Of a DNA stretch of 48,707 nt, positions 25,396 to 36,028 are shown piece after piece. The notes beneath the pieces were generated by a model, which ran no database searches, was not told the origin of the DNA, and saw only the letters and a program-made list of their open reading frames with translations. The position numbers were made by a program, and so were the translations under genes. The DNA is from an uncultured Eubacteriales bacterium (GTDB taxonomy: Bacteria; Bacillota; Clostridia; Oscillospirales; Oscillospiraceae), in the NCBI GenBank assembly GCA_902492005.1, contig CABUJV010000014.1, positions 1 through 48,707 of the forward strand, in the 5' to 3' direction. The first letter of the stretch is position 1. Each line of letters begins with the position of its first letter.

Positions 25396-26625
25396 ATGAA
25401 GCGCGCTGCAGAGCAAACGGTGATCAAAACGGTTTCCGTCTCCCTGCTCGGGGGCTTTGCCCTGGAACTGGACGGCGTCTCTCTTTCCGACGACATCAAC
25501 CGCTCCCTGAAGCTGTGGAGCGTGCTGGCCTATCTGATCCTGCACCGGGACCGTCCAGTCCCCCAATCGGAGTTTATCGAGACGTTCTGGCCGGACGACA
25601 ACAGCTCCAACCCGGTCAACGCCCTCAAGACGCTGCTCTACCGCATCCGCTCCATGCTGGAGCCCCTGTTCGGCGAGCTGCAGCCCATTTTGGCCCAGCG
25701 GGGGGCCTACCTGTGGAATCCGGCGGTGGGCTGCGACCTGGACACCGACCGGTTCGAGGCGTTGTGCGCCCGGGCCTCGGGTGAGTCCCTCTCCAGCGAA
25801 TCCCGCATGGACCTCTACCGCAGCGCCCTCTCCCTGTACCAGGGGGACCTGCTGCCCAAGCTGGAGCATCAGATGTGGCTCATCCCCCTGTCGGTGCGCT
25901 ACCACGGGCTGTACTTATCGGCGGTAAAGGACCAGGCCGCTCTGCTGGAACAGGCGGAGCTCTTTGAGGAGATGCAGGACATCTGCCAGCAGGCCAGCGC
26001 CTTGGACGGCCTGGACGAGAGCCTGCACACCTTGATCGTCCGCTCCCTGCTGCGGCAGGGCCGGGACGCCGCCGCCCTGGCCCACTACGAAAAGGCCACC
26101 GACCTGCTCTACCGCAACCTGGGCGTGCGCCCGTCGGAGGAGCTGCGGGCGCTGTATACCGAGATTATGTCCACGGAAAAGACGCTGGAGACCGATCTGG
26201 GCGTCATCATGGGGGGGCTGAAGGAGGCCGCCGCCCGGCCCGGCGCCTTTGTCTGTGAGTACGGCTTTTTCAAGGAGGCCTACCGGCTGGAGGCCCGCCG
26301 CGCCGTCCGGAGCGGCACCTGCGTCCACCTGTGCCTCATCACCGTGTCCCTGCCTGACGGCGGTGTGCCGCCTCTGAAGGTGCTCTCCGCCACTATGGAC
26401 CAGCTCCAGGAGGTCCTGGTCCGGAGCCTGCGGCGGGGCGATGTGGTGTCCAAATTCAGCGGGGCTCAGTTTGTCATTCTGCTGCCCGCTGCCAACTTTG
26501 AGGACAGCAACATGGTCATGGACCGGGTGGTCAACGCCTTCTACCAGCAGCACCGGCGCAACTTCCTCAAGCTGACCGTCCGGGTGCGTGAGATCGAACT
26601 GAACGGAACCTTCGGCATAGACTGA
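25396..26625 (+). CDS. SARP/BTAD-type transcriptional regulator with degenerate GGDEF-like C-terminus
   Basis: A 409-residue protein. Residues about 15-105 form an OmpR-like winged helix (VSLLGGFALELDGVSL, LPVPQ-type linker, NALKTLLYRIRSML). Residues about 115-265 are a BTAD helical domain ending ARHYEKATDLLYRNLGVRPS in style (here LAHYEKATDLLYRNLG). The last 120 residues look like a GGDEF fold: CVHLCLITVSLP, then RRGDVVSKFSGAQFVILLP, where the GGDEF loop has become SGAQF, so it should not make c-di-GMP. It precedes a sortase and transglutaminase gene and may control them. AAGGAGG precedes the ATG. Upstream 260 bases are AT-rich with no clear promoter. Confidence 0.8.
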   Translation: MKRAAEQTVIKTVSVSLLGGFALELDGVSLSDDINRSLKLWSVLAYLILHRDRPVPQSEFIETFWPDDNSSNPVNALKTLLYRIRSMLEPLFGELQPILAQRGAYLWNPAVGCDLDTDRFEALCARASGESLSSESRMDLYRSALSLYQGDLLPKLEHQMWLIPLSVRYHGLYLSAVKDQAALLEQAELFEEMQDICQQASALDGLDESLHTLIVRSLLRQGRDAAALAHYEKATDLLYRNLGVRPSEELRALYTEIMSTEKTLETDLGVIMGGLKEAAARPGAFVCEYGFFKEAYRLEARRAVRSGTCVHLCLITVSLPDGGVPPLKVLSATMDQLQEVLVRSLRRGDVVSKFSGAQFVILLPAANFEDSNMVMDRVVNAFYQQHRRNFLKLTVRVREIELNGTFGID

Positions 26626-26639
26626 CAAGCGGGGAACGT

Positions 26640-27386
26640 ATGAAAGCCAACGCCAAAACCATTCTGACGGCCGTCCTGGCCGGGGCGGCGGTCCTGCTTC
26701 TGCTGGCGGCGGCGCTGCTGCTGTCCGGGCGGCACGCCTCAGCGCCGGAGCCCAGCCCCACCCCCTCCGCCGTTCTTCCCGCTCCCACGGCCGATCCCGA
26801 CCCGGCGCCCTCCGGCACACCGGAGCCCACCGCCTCCGTGATGCCCGAGGTGGTGGACGGCCTGAAGGTGGGCACCTGGCCCATCACTCAGGAGCGCAGG
26901 GACTACGTGGATGGATCTCTGGAGCTGTATATCCCGGCCATCGGCATCACCCGCACCATCTGGGACGGCACCGACGCCCAGACCCTGAGCAAGGGGGTGG
27001 GTCTGTACGAGTACGCCCAGCTCCCCGGGGAGGGCAACCGCAACGTGTCCCTGGCGGGCCACCGCAATGGCCTGGACAAGAACGGCAACGTCACCGACCA
27101 CGCCCCATTTTACTATGTGGACACGCTGGGGGAGGGGGACTATTTCTACCTCACCGGCGGCGGCCGCATCTACCGCTATCTCTACGACGACACCTGGGTG
27201 GTGGAGCCCGACGACTGGAGCCCCATCGCCACCACGGGCTATAGCTGCCTGACCATCACCTCCTGCGAACCCATCGGCATCTCCGACCACCGCATCGTGG
27301 TCCGGGCCCTTCTGGACGGGATCTTTGACGACAGCAGCGACTTTGACTATCTGGAATCTGCTCCTTTGGAGGGTGAGAACGCATGA
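26640..27386 (+). CDS. Sortase family transpeptidase
   Basis: A 248-residue membrane-anchored sortase: basic start, one membrane segment at about residues 10-29, a Pro/Ala-rich linker, and the catalytic domain from about residue 90. The active-site residues are His141 in LAGHRNG, Cys209 in TITSCEP and Arg218 in DHRIVVR. It joins surface proteins to the wall or to each other. No LPxTG protein is seen in the window, so the substrate must be elsewhere. It overlaps the transglutaminase gene by four bases (ATGA). Confidence 0.9.
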   Translation: MKANAKTILTAVLAGAAVLLLLAAALLLSGRHASAPEPSPTPSAVLPAPTADPDPAPSGTPEPTASVMPEVVDGLKVGTWPITQERRDYVDGSLELYIPAIGITRTIWDGTDAQTLSKGVGLYEYAQLPGEGNRNVSLAGHRNGLDKNGNVTDHAPFYYVDTLGEGDYFYLTGGGRIYRYLYDDTWVVEPDDWSPIATTGYSCLTITSCEPIGISDHRIVVRALLDGIFDDSSDFDYLESAPLEGENA

Positions 27387-28313
27387 AAGAGACTCTGTTC
27401 CGGCGGGCGGGCAGCCTGCTGGTGGGTCTGTGCCTGTTGGCGGGGGCGGCGCTGGCCACCGGGGCCGCCGGGGCGGAGGCCAAGTCTGCCCGGGCCGCCT
27501 GTCTGCCTGCCAAGCAGGAGACCCAGACCGGCGTCACCGTCTACTCCAACGCCAAGGCCAGCGTGGACGCCTCCAACCTCAGCGAGGGCTATCTCATCGT
27601 GGCGTATACCGGCGGCAAGAGCGTGCGCATCAAGGTGCAGATCACCAAGACCGGCGGCGCCACCTACACCTATGACCTGAACAACGCCGGCGAGCCCGAG
27701 ACCTTTCCCCCTCACCGAGGGCGACGGCACCTACTCCGTCAAGGTCTTTGAAAACACCAGCGGCACCAAATATGCCCAGGCCTACTCCACCTCGGTGAAG
27801 ATGACCTTGCGCAACGATTTTCTGCCCTTCCTCTACAGCAATCAGTACGTGAACTACACCGCCGACAGCGCCACGGCGGCCCAGGCGGCGGAGCTGTGTC
27901 AGGACGCCTCCGGCGACCTGGACAAGGTGGGCAAGGTCTTTGACTTTGTGGTGGACCATTTCACCTACGACTACGACAAGGCGTCCACCGTTTCCTCCGG
28001 CTACCTGCCGGTGGTGGACGACATTCTGGCGGCCAAAAAGGGCATCTGCTTTGACTATGCCGCCGTGATGACCGCCATGCTCCGCAGTCAGAACATTCCC
28101 TGCAAGCTGGTGGTGGGGTATACGGGCACCGTCTACCACGCCTGGATCGACGTCTATGTGGAGGGCACAGGCTGGATTGCCGGCGCCATCCAGTTTGACG
28201 GCAAGGACTGGACCCTGATGGACCCCACCTTTGTCTCCAGCGGCAAGCGGAGCCCTTCCATTATGGAATATGTCACCACCGATTCCAACTACAGCCAAAA
28301 GTACGCCTATTGA
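27383..28313 (+). pseudogene. Exported transglutaminase-like protein, interrupted by a +1 frameshift
   Basis: The frame starting at ATG 27383 encodes a signal peptide (LLVGLCLLAGAALATGAAGA) and a beta-rich domain, but it breaks at a run of five C (27707-27711) and stops at 27751. Removing one C joins it to the frame that continues to 28313 without other damage, giving about 309 residues. The second part holds a transglutaminase core: KKGICFDYAAVM (Cys), YHAWIDVYVEG (His) and WTLMDPTFV (Asp). Either a recent mutation, phase variation or a sequencing error at the C run. It is coupled to the sortase gene. Confidence 0.8.
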
Positions 28314-28321
28314 TCCCCTGG

Positions 28322-28370
28322 CAGGGACGGGCTGGCCCAGGTCTGCCCGTCCCTGTTTCTCCCCTTTTTT
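28322..28370 (+). terminator. Intrinsic terminator after the sortase-transglutaminase unit
   Basis: An 11-bp stem (28322-28332 with 28345-28355, CAGGGACGGGC) with a 12-base loop, followed by TTTCTCCCC and TTTTTT. Confidence 0.85.
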
Positions 28371-28406
28371 GGGGGGACCGCCAATCTGTAACCTGCGAGG
28401 TCTGTC

Positions 28407-29441
28407 ATGAAACGAAACGAGAGGAAGACCGCTCTGACCGGCGACGAGCTGTCCGTCCTGTGCTGGCAGTTGGGCCAGCTCTGCCGGGCGGGGATGTCCT
28501 GGTCGGACAGCGCAGCCCTGCTGGCGGAGGACGCCCCCACGCCCCGAAGCCGCGCCCTGCTGGCGGGCCTGCGGGACGCGCTGGCCGCCGGCGTGCCGCT
28601 GGACCGGGCGCTGGCGGAAGCGGGGGAGTTCCCCCCCTATCTGCTGCGTATGGTATCCATCGGCCTGGCCGCCGGGCGGGCGGAGCAGGTGCTGGAGGCC
28701 CTGAGCGGCTATTACCGCCGCCAGTCCGCCACCGGCGACGCCCTCCGCCGGGCGGTAACCTATCCCGCCGTGATGGCCGCCCTCATCGCCTTGGTGTTCC
28801 TGGTGTTGGTCCGCCGGGTGCTGCCGGTGCTCAGCCAGGTTTTCGCCCAGGTGGGGGGCGGCGTGTCCCCCATGGCCGCCGCTCTGCTGCGCTTCGGCGG
28901 CTTCGGCCGCTGGGCGGCCGTGGTTCTGGCCGGCCTGCTCCTGGCGGGAGCGGCGGTGCTGCTTCTCTTTTTCCGGGGGGAGCGGGGGGCCGCGCTCTTT
29001 GCCCGGGGGGCCACCGGCGCCGCCCTGGCCCGGGGGCAGTTCGCCTCCGCCATGGCCCTGATGCTCCAGAGCGGCCTGCCCCTGGACGAGGCCATAGACC
29101 GCACCGCCGAGCTGCTGGAGCGCACTCCCCTCCAGACCCAGGTGGGGACGTGCCGGGCACAGATGCTCTCCGGCGTCCCCTTCCCCCGGGCGGTGGAGGA
29201 CGCCGGCCTGCTCACTGGCCTCCAGGCCGGTCTGCTGTCCGCCGGGTTCCGCTCCGGCGCCTCCGACGCTGCCATGACCGAGGTGGCCGCCCGCTGCCAG
29301 GCGGAGGGGGAGGAACTGTTAACCCGTCTGCTCTCCCGGTTTGAATATGCTCTGGTCATCGTGCTGTGCGCGGCGGTGGGCCTGGTGCTGCTGTCGGTCA
29401 TGCTGCCTCTGCTGGGGGTGCTGTCCGCCGTCGGCGGCTAG
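28407..29441 (+). CDS. pilC: Type IV pilus inner-membrane platform protein (PilC/GspF family)
   Basis: A 344-residue membrane protein with two copies of the type II secretion F domain: the first with LCRAGMSWSDSAALLAED and GLAAGRAEQVLEALSGYY, the second with ALMLQSGLPLDEAIDRTAEL and LSAGFRSGASDAAM. Membrane segments lie near 118-140, 170-192 and at the C-terminus. It anchors the ATPase at the base of the pilus. It starts a run of small pilin-like genes. A short GAGG site precedes ATG 28407. Confidence 0.9.
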   Translation: MKRNERKTALTGDELSVLCWQLGQLCRAGMSWSDSAALLAEDAPTPRSRALLAGLRDALAAGVPLDRALAEAGEFPPYLLRMVSIGLAAGRAEQVLEALSGYYRRQSATGDALRRAVTYPAVMAALIALVFLVLVRRVLPVLSQVFAQVGGGVSPMAAALLRFGGFGRWAAVVLAGLLLAGAAVLLLFFRGERGAALFARGATGAALARGQFASAMALMLQSGLPLDEAIDRTAELLERTPLQTQVGTCRAQMLSGVPFPRAVEDAGLLTGLQAGLLSAGFRSGASDAAMTEVAARCQAEGEELLTRLLSRFEYALVIVLCAAVGLVLLSVMLPLLGVLSAVGG

Positions 29442-29459
29442 GAAAGGTCGTGACGCTGC

Positions 29460-29765
29460 ATGAAACGCCCTCCTCTTTTCCGGGCGCTGCCCCTGCTGGG
29501 GGTGCTGGTTGCCCTGCCGCTGGCCTTGTTTCTCATTACGGGCGCTTTGGGGAACCGGGCAGGCCGGGAATCCCTCTCCCTGGCTGAGCAGTCCATCCGG
29601 CGGGCGGCGGTCCAGTGCTATGCCCTGGAGGGGGCTTACCCCCGGGACCTGTCCGACCTGGAGGAGCGCTATGGCGTGTCGGTGGACCGGGAGCGGTACT
29701 TTGTGGATTACCGCTACGTCGCCTCCAATCTGATGCCGGACATCACCGTACTGCCCATCCGCTGA
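29460..29765 (+). CDS. Small membrane-anchored pilin-like protein
   Basis: A 101-residue protein with one N-terminal membrane helix (residues about 10-28) followed by a small soluble domain with CYALEGAYPRDLSDLEERYG and YFVDYRYVASNLMPDI. The latter resembles the early folded part of type II/IV pseudopilins. The usual prepilin cleavage site (G before a hydrophobic FTLIE stretch) is not seen, so it may not be processed. It lies 18 bases after pilC. Confidence 0.65.
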   Translation: MKRPPLFRALPLLGVLVALPLALFLITGALGNRAGRESLSLAEQSIRRAAVQCYALEGAYPRDLSDLEERYGVSVDRERYFVDYRYVASNLMPDITVLPIR

Positions 29766-29801
29766 GAGGGGTCCTCATTCCCGAAAGGAGGCTTCCGCCT
29801 T

Positions 29802-30302
29802 TTGTCACCTGCTCTGCCCCGCGGCGGCCTCCATTCCGCCGCCGTCTTTGCCCTGTGCGCCCTGTTCGCGGTGCTGGCCATGGGATTGACCCTGCTGGCC
29901 AGCGGGGCCTACCAAGACACGGTGGTCGTTGCCGAAGTCAATTACACCCGCCGCACCGCCCTAAGCTACCTGGTCCATCAGGTCCGACGCTCCGACGCCG
30001 ACGGATGCGTCTATGTGGAGTCCTTCGGCGGCGGCGACGCGCTGGCCCTGGTGGAGCCCGCCGGCGGGTCCAGCTATATCACCCTGCTCTACTGCTACGG
30101 CGGCCAGCTTCGGGAGCTCTACGTGGAGGAGGGCTATCCCCTCCTGCCGGAGGACGGCCTACCGGTGCTGGAGCTTTCGTCCCTGGACATCCGTGCCGAG
30201 GGCGGCCTGCTCTGCTTCACCGCCACCGCCTCTGACGGGACGGTCTCTTCCGTGTCGGTGGCCCCCCGCTGCCGGCTTGGCGGGGAGGTGGACATGCCGT
30301 GA
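29802..30302 (+). CDS. DUF4860 family pilus-cluster protein
   Basis: A 166-residue protein with one membrane segment near residues 13-33 (AVFALCALFAVLAMGLTLLA), then a soluble part with YTRRTALSYLVHQVRRSD and LLYCYGGQLRELYVEEG. It fits the DUF4860 family found in clostridial type IV pilus clusters and is probably a minor pilin-like subunit. The start is TTG 29802 with AAAGGAGG 10 bases upstream. It overlaps the next gene (GTGA). Confidence 0.7.
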   Translation: MSPALPRGGLHSAAVFALCALFAVLAMGLTLLASGAYQDTVVVAEVNYTRRTALSYLVHQVRRSDADGCVYVESFGGGDALALVEPAGGSSYITLLYCYGGQLRELYVEEGYPLLPEDGLPVLELSSLDIRAEGGLLCFTATASDGTVSSVSVAPRCRLGGEVDMP

Positions 30303-30625
30303 ACAACCACTCTCGCTCCCGTCTGCTGCTGGTCGAGCTGATCCTGGACCTGGTCATCTTTGCCCTGTGCGCCGCCGTCTGCGTGGCCCTGCTGGTAAGG
30401 GCCCGGTCCATGAGCCGGGAGAGTACCGAGCTGACCCAGGCGGTCTATCTGGCCCAGACCGCCGCCGAGACGTGGCGGAGCCACGGGGACGGGGCCGACC
30501 GGACCGTGGACGGCTACCAGGTACGGCACACTCGTACCGGCGGCGGGACCTCCGTCCAAACCGGACGGGTCCGCATATCCAGGGACGGCCGCCTCGTCTA
30601 TGAACTGGAGGTGAGCCTGCCGTGA
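30299..30625 (+). CDS. Minor pilin-like protein
   Basis: A 108-residue protein: a basic start, RLLLVELILDLVIFALCAAV with a glutamate in the membrane helix as in prepilins at position 5, and a short soluble tail rich in Arg, Gly and Thr. A classic GFTLIE is missing; VELILD may be its functional equivalent. GTG start overlaps the previous stop, and its own stop overlaps the next start, so the genes are tightly coupled. Confidence 0.65.
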   Translation: MNNHSRSRLLLVELILDLVIFALCAAVCVALLVRARSMSRESTELTQAVYLAQTAAETWRSHGDGADRTVDGYQVRHTRTGGGTSVQTGRVRISRDGRLVYELEVSLP

Positions 30626-31017
30626 AGGATGACCGCGGTTCCCCCGTCGGCGTGGGCGTGCTGACGGTGCTCACCGTCCTGCTGGTGCTCACTCTGGCGG
30701 TCTTTTCCGCCCTGACCTATACCTCTGCCCGGGCTGACTGGGCCCTGTCCCGCATCAACGCCGACACGGTGACGGCCTACTACGCCGCCGACACCGAGGC
30801 CGCGCGTCTCCTGTCCGGCTTTTCCGCCGGCAGCGCGGAGGAGCTGGAGGCCACCCTGCCCATGACGGAGGCCCAGTCCCTGCGCATCCATCTGGCCCGC
30901 CGGGCGGACGGCACCGTGGCCGTTCTGGCCTGGCAGACCGTTCCGGCCCAGGGGGGAGACGCCCCTGTGGAGGCGGACCCTCTGCCGGTCTTTGATGGCA
31001 CCCTGCCAGCGGGCTGA
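30622..31017 (+). CDS. Minor pilin-like / PilX-like protein
   Basis: A 131-residue protein that begins with a short polar stretch (MKDDRGSPVG), a membrane helix (VGVLTVLTVLLVLTLAVFSAL), and then TSARADWALSRINADTVTAYYAADTEA, which resembles the start of PilX-type proteins where an 'A-YYAADTEA' helix packs on the pilus core. GTG 30622 overlaps the previous stop by four bases. Confidence 0.65.
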   Translation: MKDDRGSPVGVGVLTVLTVLLVLTLAVFSALTYTSARADWALSRINADTVTAYYAADTEAARLLSGFSAGSAEELEATLPMTEAQSLRIHLARRADGTVAVLAWQTVPAQGGDAPVEADPLPVFDGTLPAG

Positions 31018-31057
31018 TCCCCGGGGCCCCGGCGAACAACGAGGAGGAGCGGTAGTT

Positions 31058-32146
31058 ATGCCCCTGACTGATATCCTGCAAAACGCCGTAACCCGTGAGG
31101 CCTCTGATGTGCTGGTGGTAGCCGGCCTGCCGGTGGACTATAAAATCAACGGCCGCCTGTGCCGGGAGGGGGAGAAGCTCTTTCCCGCCCAGACCCTGGC
31201 GCTGACTCAGGAGCTCTACTCCCTGGCGGGCCGGGATATGACCAAGCTGCTGGATACCGGGGACGACGACTTTTCCTTTGCCGTGTCCGGCCTCAGCCGT
31301 TTCCGGGTCAACGCCCTGCGGCAGAGGGGCTCCCTGGCCCTGGTCATCCGGGTAGTGTCCTTCAACCTCCCTGACCGGCGCGCCTTGGGCATCCCGGACA
31401 ACGTGATGGCCTTTGCCGACTGTCCCCATGGCCTGGTGCTGGTCACTGGCCCGGCGGGGAGCGGCAAAACCACCACTCTGGCCTGTCTGGTGGACCATGT
31501 GAACTCCACCCGCGAGGCCCATGTGGTCACCATCGAGGACCCCATTGAATACCTGCACCAGCACAAAAAGAGCGTGGTGACCCAGCGGGAGCTGTATACC
31601 GACACCGCCTCCTACGATGCGGCCCTGCGGGCGGCGCTGCGGGAGGCCCCGGACATCATTCTGCTGGGGGAGATGCGGGACGCCGAGACCATCAAGGCGG
31701 CCGTCACCGCCGCCGAGACGGGCCATCTGGTCATCTCCACCCTCCACACCATCGGGGCGGCCAACACGGTGGACCGCATCGTGGACGCCTTCCCCCCGGC
31801 CCAGCAGCAGCAGATCCGCACGCAGCTGGCGCTGGTGCTGGAGGGCGTGGTCTCCCAGCAGCTTCTCCAGGCGGAGGACGGCGCACAGGTCCCCGCCTTT
31901 GAGGTCATGACGGCCAACCCCGCCGTGCGCAACATGATCCGGGAATCCAAGGCGTTCCAGTTGGACAGCGTCATCGCCTCCTCCAGCCAGGAGGGGATGG
32001 TGACCATGGATCAGAGCATCCTGCGGCTGGTTCAGGCCGGGCGGGTCCATCCGGACACCGCTCTCCGCCACGCCGCCAACAGCGACTGGATGACCCGCCG
32101 TCTGGCCTCCCTGGCCGGCGGAGCCGTAAAAATCCCGATGAGGTGA
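31058..32146 (+). CDS. pilT: Type IV pilus retraction ATPase (PilT family)
   Basis: A 362-residue hexameric ATPase: Walker A GPAGSGKTTT at 131-140, Asp-box TIEDPIEYLH at 158-167, Walker B IILLGEMRD near 200-208 and His-box GHLVISTLHT at 222-231. It lacks the N-terminal N1 domain and zinc motif of PilB and so belongs to PilT, which retracts pili. The upstream frame is open but ATG 31058 has GGAGGAG. No PilB partner is in the window. Confidence 0.93.
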   Translation: MPLTDILQNAVTREASDVLVVAGLPVDYKINGRLCREGEKLFPAQTLALTQELYSLAGRDMTKLLDTGDDDFSFAVSGLSRFRVNALRQRGSLALVIRVVSFNLPDRRALGIPDNVMAFADCPHGLVLVTGPAGSGKTTTLACLVDHVNSTREAHVVTIEDPIEYLHQHKKSVVTQRELYTDTASYDAALRAALREAPDIILLGEMRDAETIKAAVTAAETGHLVISTLHTIGAANTVDRIVDAFPPAQQQQIRTQLALVLEGVVSQQLLQAEDGAQVPAFEVMTANPAVRNMIRESKAFQLDSVIASSSQEGMVTMDQSILRLVQAGRVHPDTALRHAANSDWMTRRLASLAGGAVKIPMR

Positions 32147-32150
32147 GGAT

Positions 32151-32585
32151 ATGAGCACCAAGCTGAATCCGAAAAACCGCCTTTTCCGCATCTGTGTGGA
32201 CCAAAAGGCGGACGGCCGTGTCAGCGGCCGGATCGTCAGCCAGCGGCTGACCGGCCCCATGGCCTTTGCGGATCTGGGCGATCTGCTTTTGAAGGTGGAG
32301 GGGGTGCTGGACGCCCAGAACTTTCCCCAGGCGTCCCAGCGTATCCGCACCTTTGTCCAGGACGCGTCGGAATCCCCCTCCTCCGTACTGCCCGACGGGG
32401 CCATGAGCGAGGCGGCGGTGGAGGCGTCCAAGGGCGCCCGGGCCACCTTCCAGCTTGCCATTCTCACCCGCCGGAACGCCACCTGGCAGGGGGTGGTGAA
32501 CTGGATGGAGGGCCAGACGCCGGTGTCCTTCTCCAGCGACCTGGAGCTGCTGGGCCTGCTGGACCGGCACATGGAGGAAATCTGA
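32151..32585 (+). CDS. Conserved unknown protein of the pilus cluster
   Basis: A 144-residue soluble protein without a signal or membrane segment. The C-terminal half, with FQLAILTRRNATWQGVVNWM and FSSDLELLGLLDRHM, looks like a conserved module; the N-terminus carries RLFRICVDQKADGRVSGRIV, which looks like a beta strand pair. I do not recognise the family. It follows pilT by 4 bases and is the last gene of the pilus unit, so a link to pili is likely. Confidence 0.65.
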   Translation: MSTKLNPKNRLFRICVDQKADGRVSGRIVSQRLTGPMAFADLGDLLLKVEGVLDAQNFPQASQRIRTFVQDASESPSSVLPDGAMSEAAVEASKGARATFQLAILTRRNATWQGVVNWMEGQTPVSFSSDLELLGLLDRHMEEI

Positions 32586-32587
32586 CA

Positions 32588-32627
32588 AAAAAACTGGGGC
32601 GCTGTATCCGATGGATACAGCGCCCCA
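32588..32627. terminator. Terminator hairpin between pilus cluster and ftsH
   Basis: A perfect 15-bp stem (32595-32609 with 32613-32627), loop GAT. On the - strand a run of seven T follows; on the + strand the tail is weak. It probably serves both convergent units. Confidence 0.85.
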
Positions 32628-32649
32628 TCTGTCGAGACACCTAAAGTCC

Positions 32650-32725
32650 ATGCAAAAAAGACCAAGGGAACCACCGATTCCATGCGTCTGCGGCGCTTTG
32701 AATCCGTGGTTCCCAAGCTTTCTTA
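32650..32725 (-). terminator. Second terminator hairpin downstream of ftsH
   Basis: Imperfect arms 32666-32680 and 32700-32714 (GGGAACCAC, C-C mismatch, GATTC) with a 19-base loop, followed on the - strand by TTGGTCTTTTTT. With the hairpin at 32595 it forms a tandem pair after ftsH. Confidence 0.65.
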
Positions 32726-32805
32726 ACAGGGAAAAGCGCTCGGCCGAAGGTTTTCGGCACGCTGCTTCTGCCGCCGCAGCGTCCGTCTTCGAATATCCTC
32801 CTGGG

Positions 32806-35013
<2,208 letters not shown>

Positions 35014-35073
35014 AACAGGTCCCCCTTTACCTGAAAATTACCTGAATTCTACCGGGTTTACAAGTTAATTAAG

Positions 35074-35102
35074 AATATACCACACCCCCCATGAAAATAC
35101 AA
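35074..35102 (-). promoter_or_regulatory. Promoter of ftsH
   Basis: On the - strand: TTGTAT (35097-35102), 17 bases, TATATT (35074-35079). Confidence 0.75.
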
Positions 35103-35166
35103 GGAAACCAGCCGTAAACTTTCTGTGAAGGCGCTCCGATTCCTTCTTTTTCTTCCGTCCGGCTTG

Positions 35167-35175
35167 TGGTATACT
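35167..35175 (+). promoter_or_regulatory. Extended -10 promoter of rlmB
   Basis: TGGTATACT, with -10 TATACT at 35170-35175; a clear -35 is absent. About 42 bases before the rlmB start. Confidence 0.6.
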
Positions 35176-35217
35176 GTAACGTGATTTGATTGCGCAGCAG
35201 GAAAGGCAGGACAAGCC

Positions 35218-35997
35218 ATGCGGGAAAAGCGGGAAGCGTGGAAAGACCGCCAGCAGGAATCCGACGGGGTCATCGAGGGCCGCAATGCGGTGCTGGAGGC
35301 CCTGCGGGCGGGCACACCGGTGGATAAAATTTATATTGCCAGGGGAGAGACCGACGCCTCCCTGGGCCACATTGCCTCCACGGCGCGGGGCAAGGGCATC
35401 GTGGTGGTGGAATCCGACCGGCGCAAGCTGGACGCCATGAGCCTGACCCACGCCCACCAGGGGGTCATCGCCGTGGCGGCGGTGCGGGAATACGCCACGG
35501 TGGAGGACATCCTGTCCATTGCCCGGGAAAAGGGGGAGCCCCCTCTGATTGTGGTGTGTGACGAGCTGTCCGACCCCCACAATCTGGGGGCGGTGATCCG
35601 CACGGCGGAGTGCGCCGGGGCCCACGGGGTCATCATCCCCAAGCGCCGCTCGGCGGGGCTGACGGCCGTGGTGGCCAAGACCTCAGCGGGGGCGGTGTCC
35701 CATGTGCCGGTGGCCCGGGTGGCCAACCTGCCCGCTCTGCTGAAGGAGCTGAAGGAGGCGGGCGTGTGGGTTTTCGGCACGGCAGTGGACGGGGGCACCC
35801 GGCTGTACGACGCCGACCTGAAGGGCCCGGCGGCCATCGTCATCGGCTCGGAGGGGGCGGGCATGGGCCGTCTGGTGGCCGAGACCTGCGACTTTAAAGT
35901 GAGTATCCCCATGAAGGGCAAACTCAATTCCCTCAACGCCTCGGCGGCGGCGGCCATCCTGCTCTACGAGGCGGTGCGCCAGCGGCTAGAGCCGTAA
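35218..35997 (+). CDS. rlmB: 23S rRNA (guanosine-2'-O-)-methyltransferase RlmB / TrmH family
   Basis: A 259-residue SPOUT methyltransferase. The N-terminal substrate-binding domain has VIEGRNAVLEALRAGTPVDK. The knotted catalytic domain shows motif 1 SDPHNLGAVIRTAECAGAHG, motif 2 IVIGSEGAGMG and motif 3 VSIPMKGKLNSLNASAAAAI. It transfers a methyl from SAM to a ribose 2'-OH in rRNA. It is followed after 31 bases by a large membrane protein on the same strand. Confidence 0.95.
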   Translation: MREKREAWKDRQQESDGVIEGRNAVLEALRAGTPVDKIYIARGETDASLGHIASTARGKGIVVVESDRRKLDAMSLTHAHQGVIAVAAVREYATVEDILSIAREKGEPPLIVVCDELSDPHNLGAVIRTAECAGAHGVIIPKRRSAGLTAVVAKTSAGAVSHVPVARVANLPALLKELKEAGVWVFGTAVDGGTRLYDADLKGPAAIVIGSEGAGMGRLVAETCDFKVSIPMKGKLNSLNASAAAAILLYEAVRQRLEP

Positions 35998-36028
35998 TAT
36001 CACATCAAGGAAAGCAAGGAATTCAGGG

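Noticed and set aside
27795..28313. The second half of the transglutaminase gene as an independent gene
   Set aside because: It lacks a ribosome binding site and signal peptide, and its upstream frame continues into coherent protein once one C is removed.
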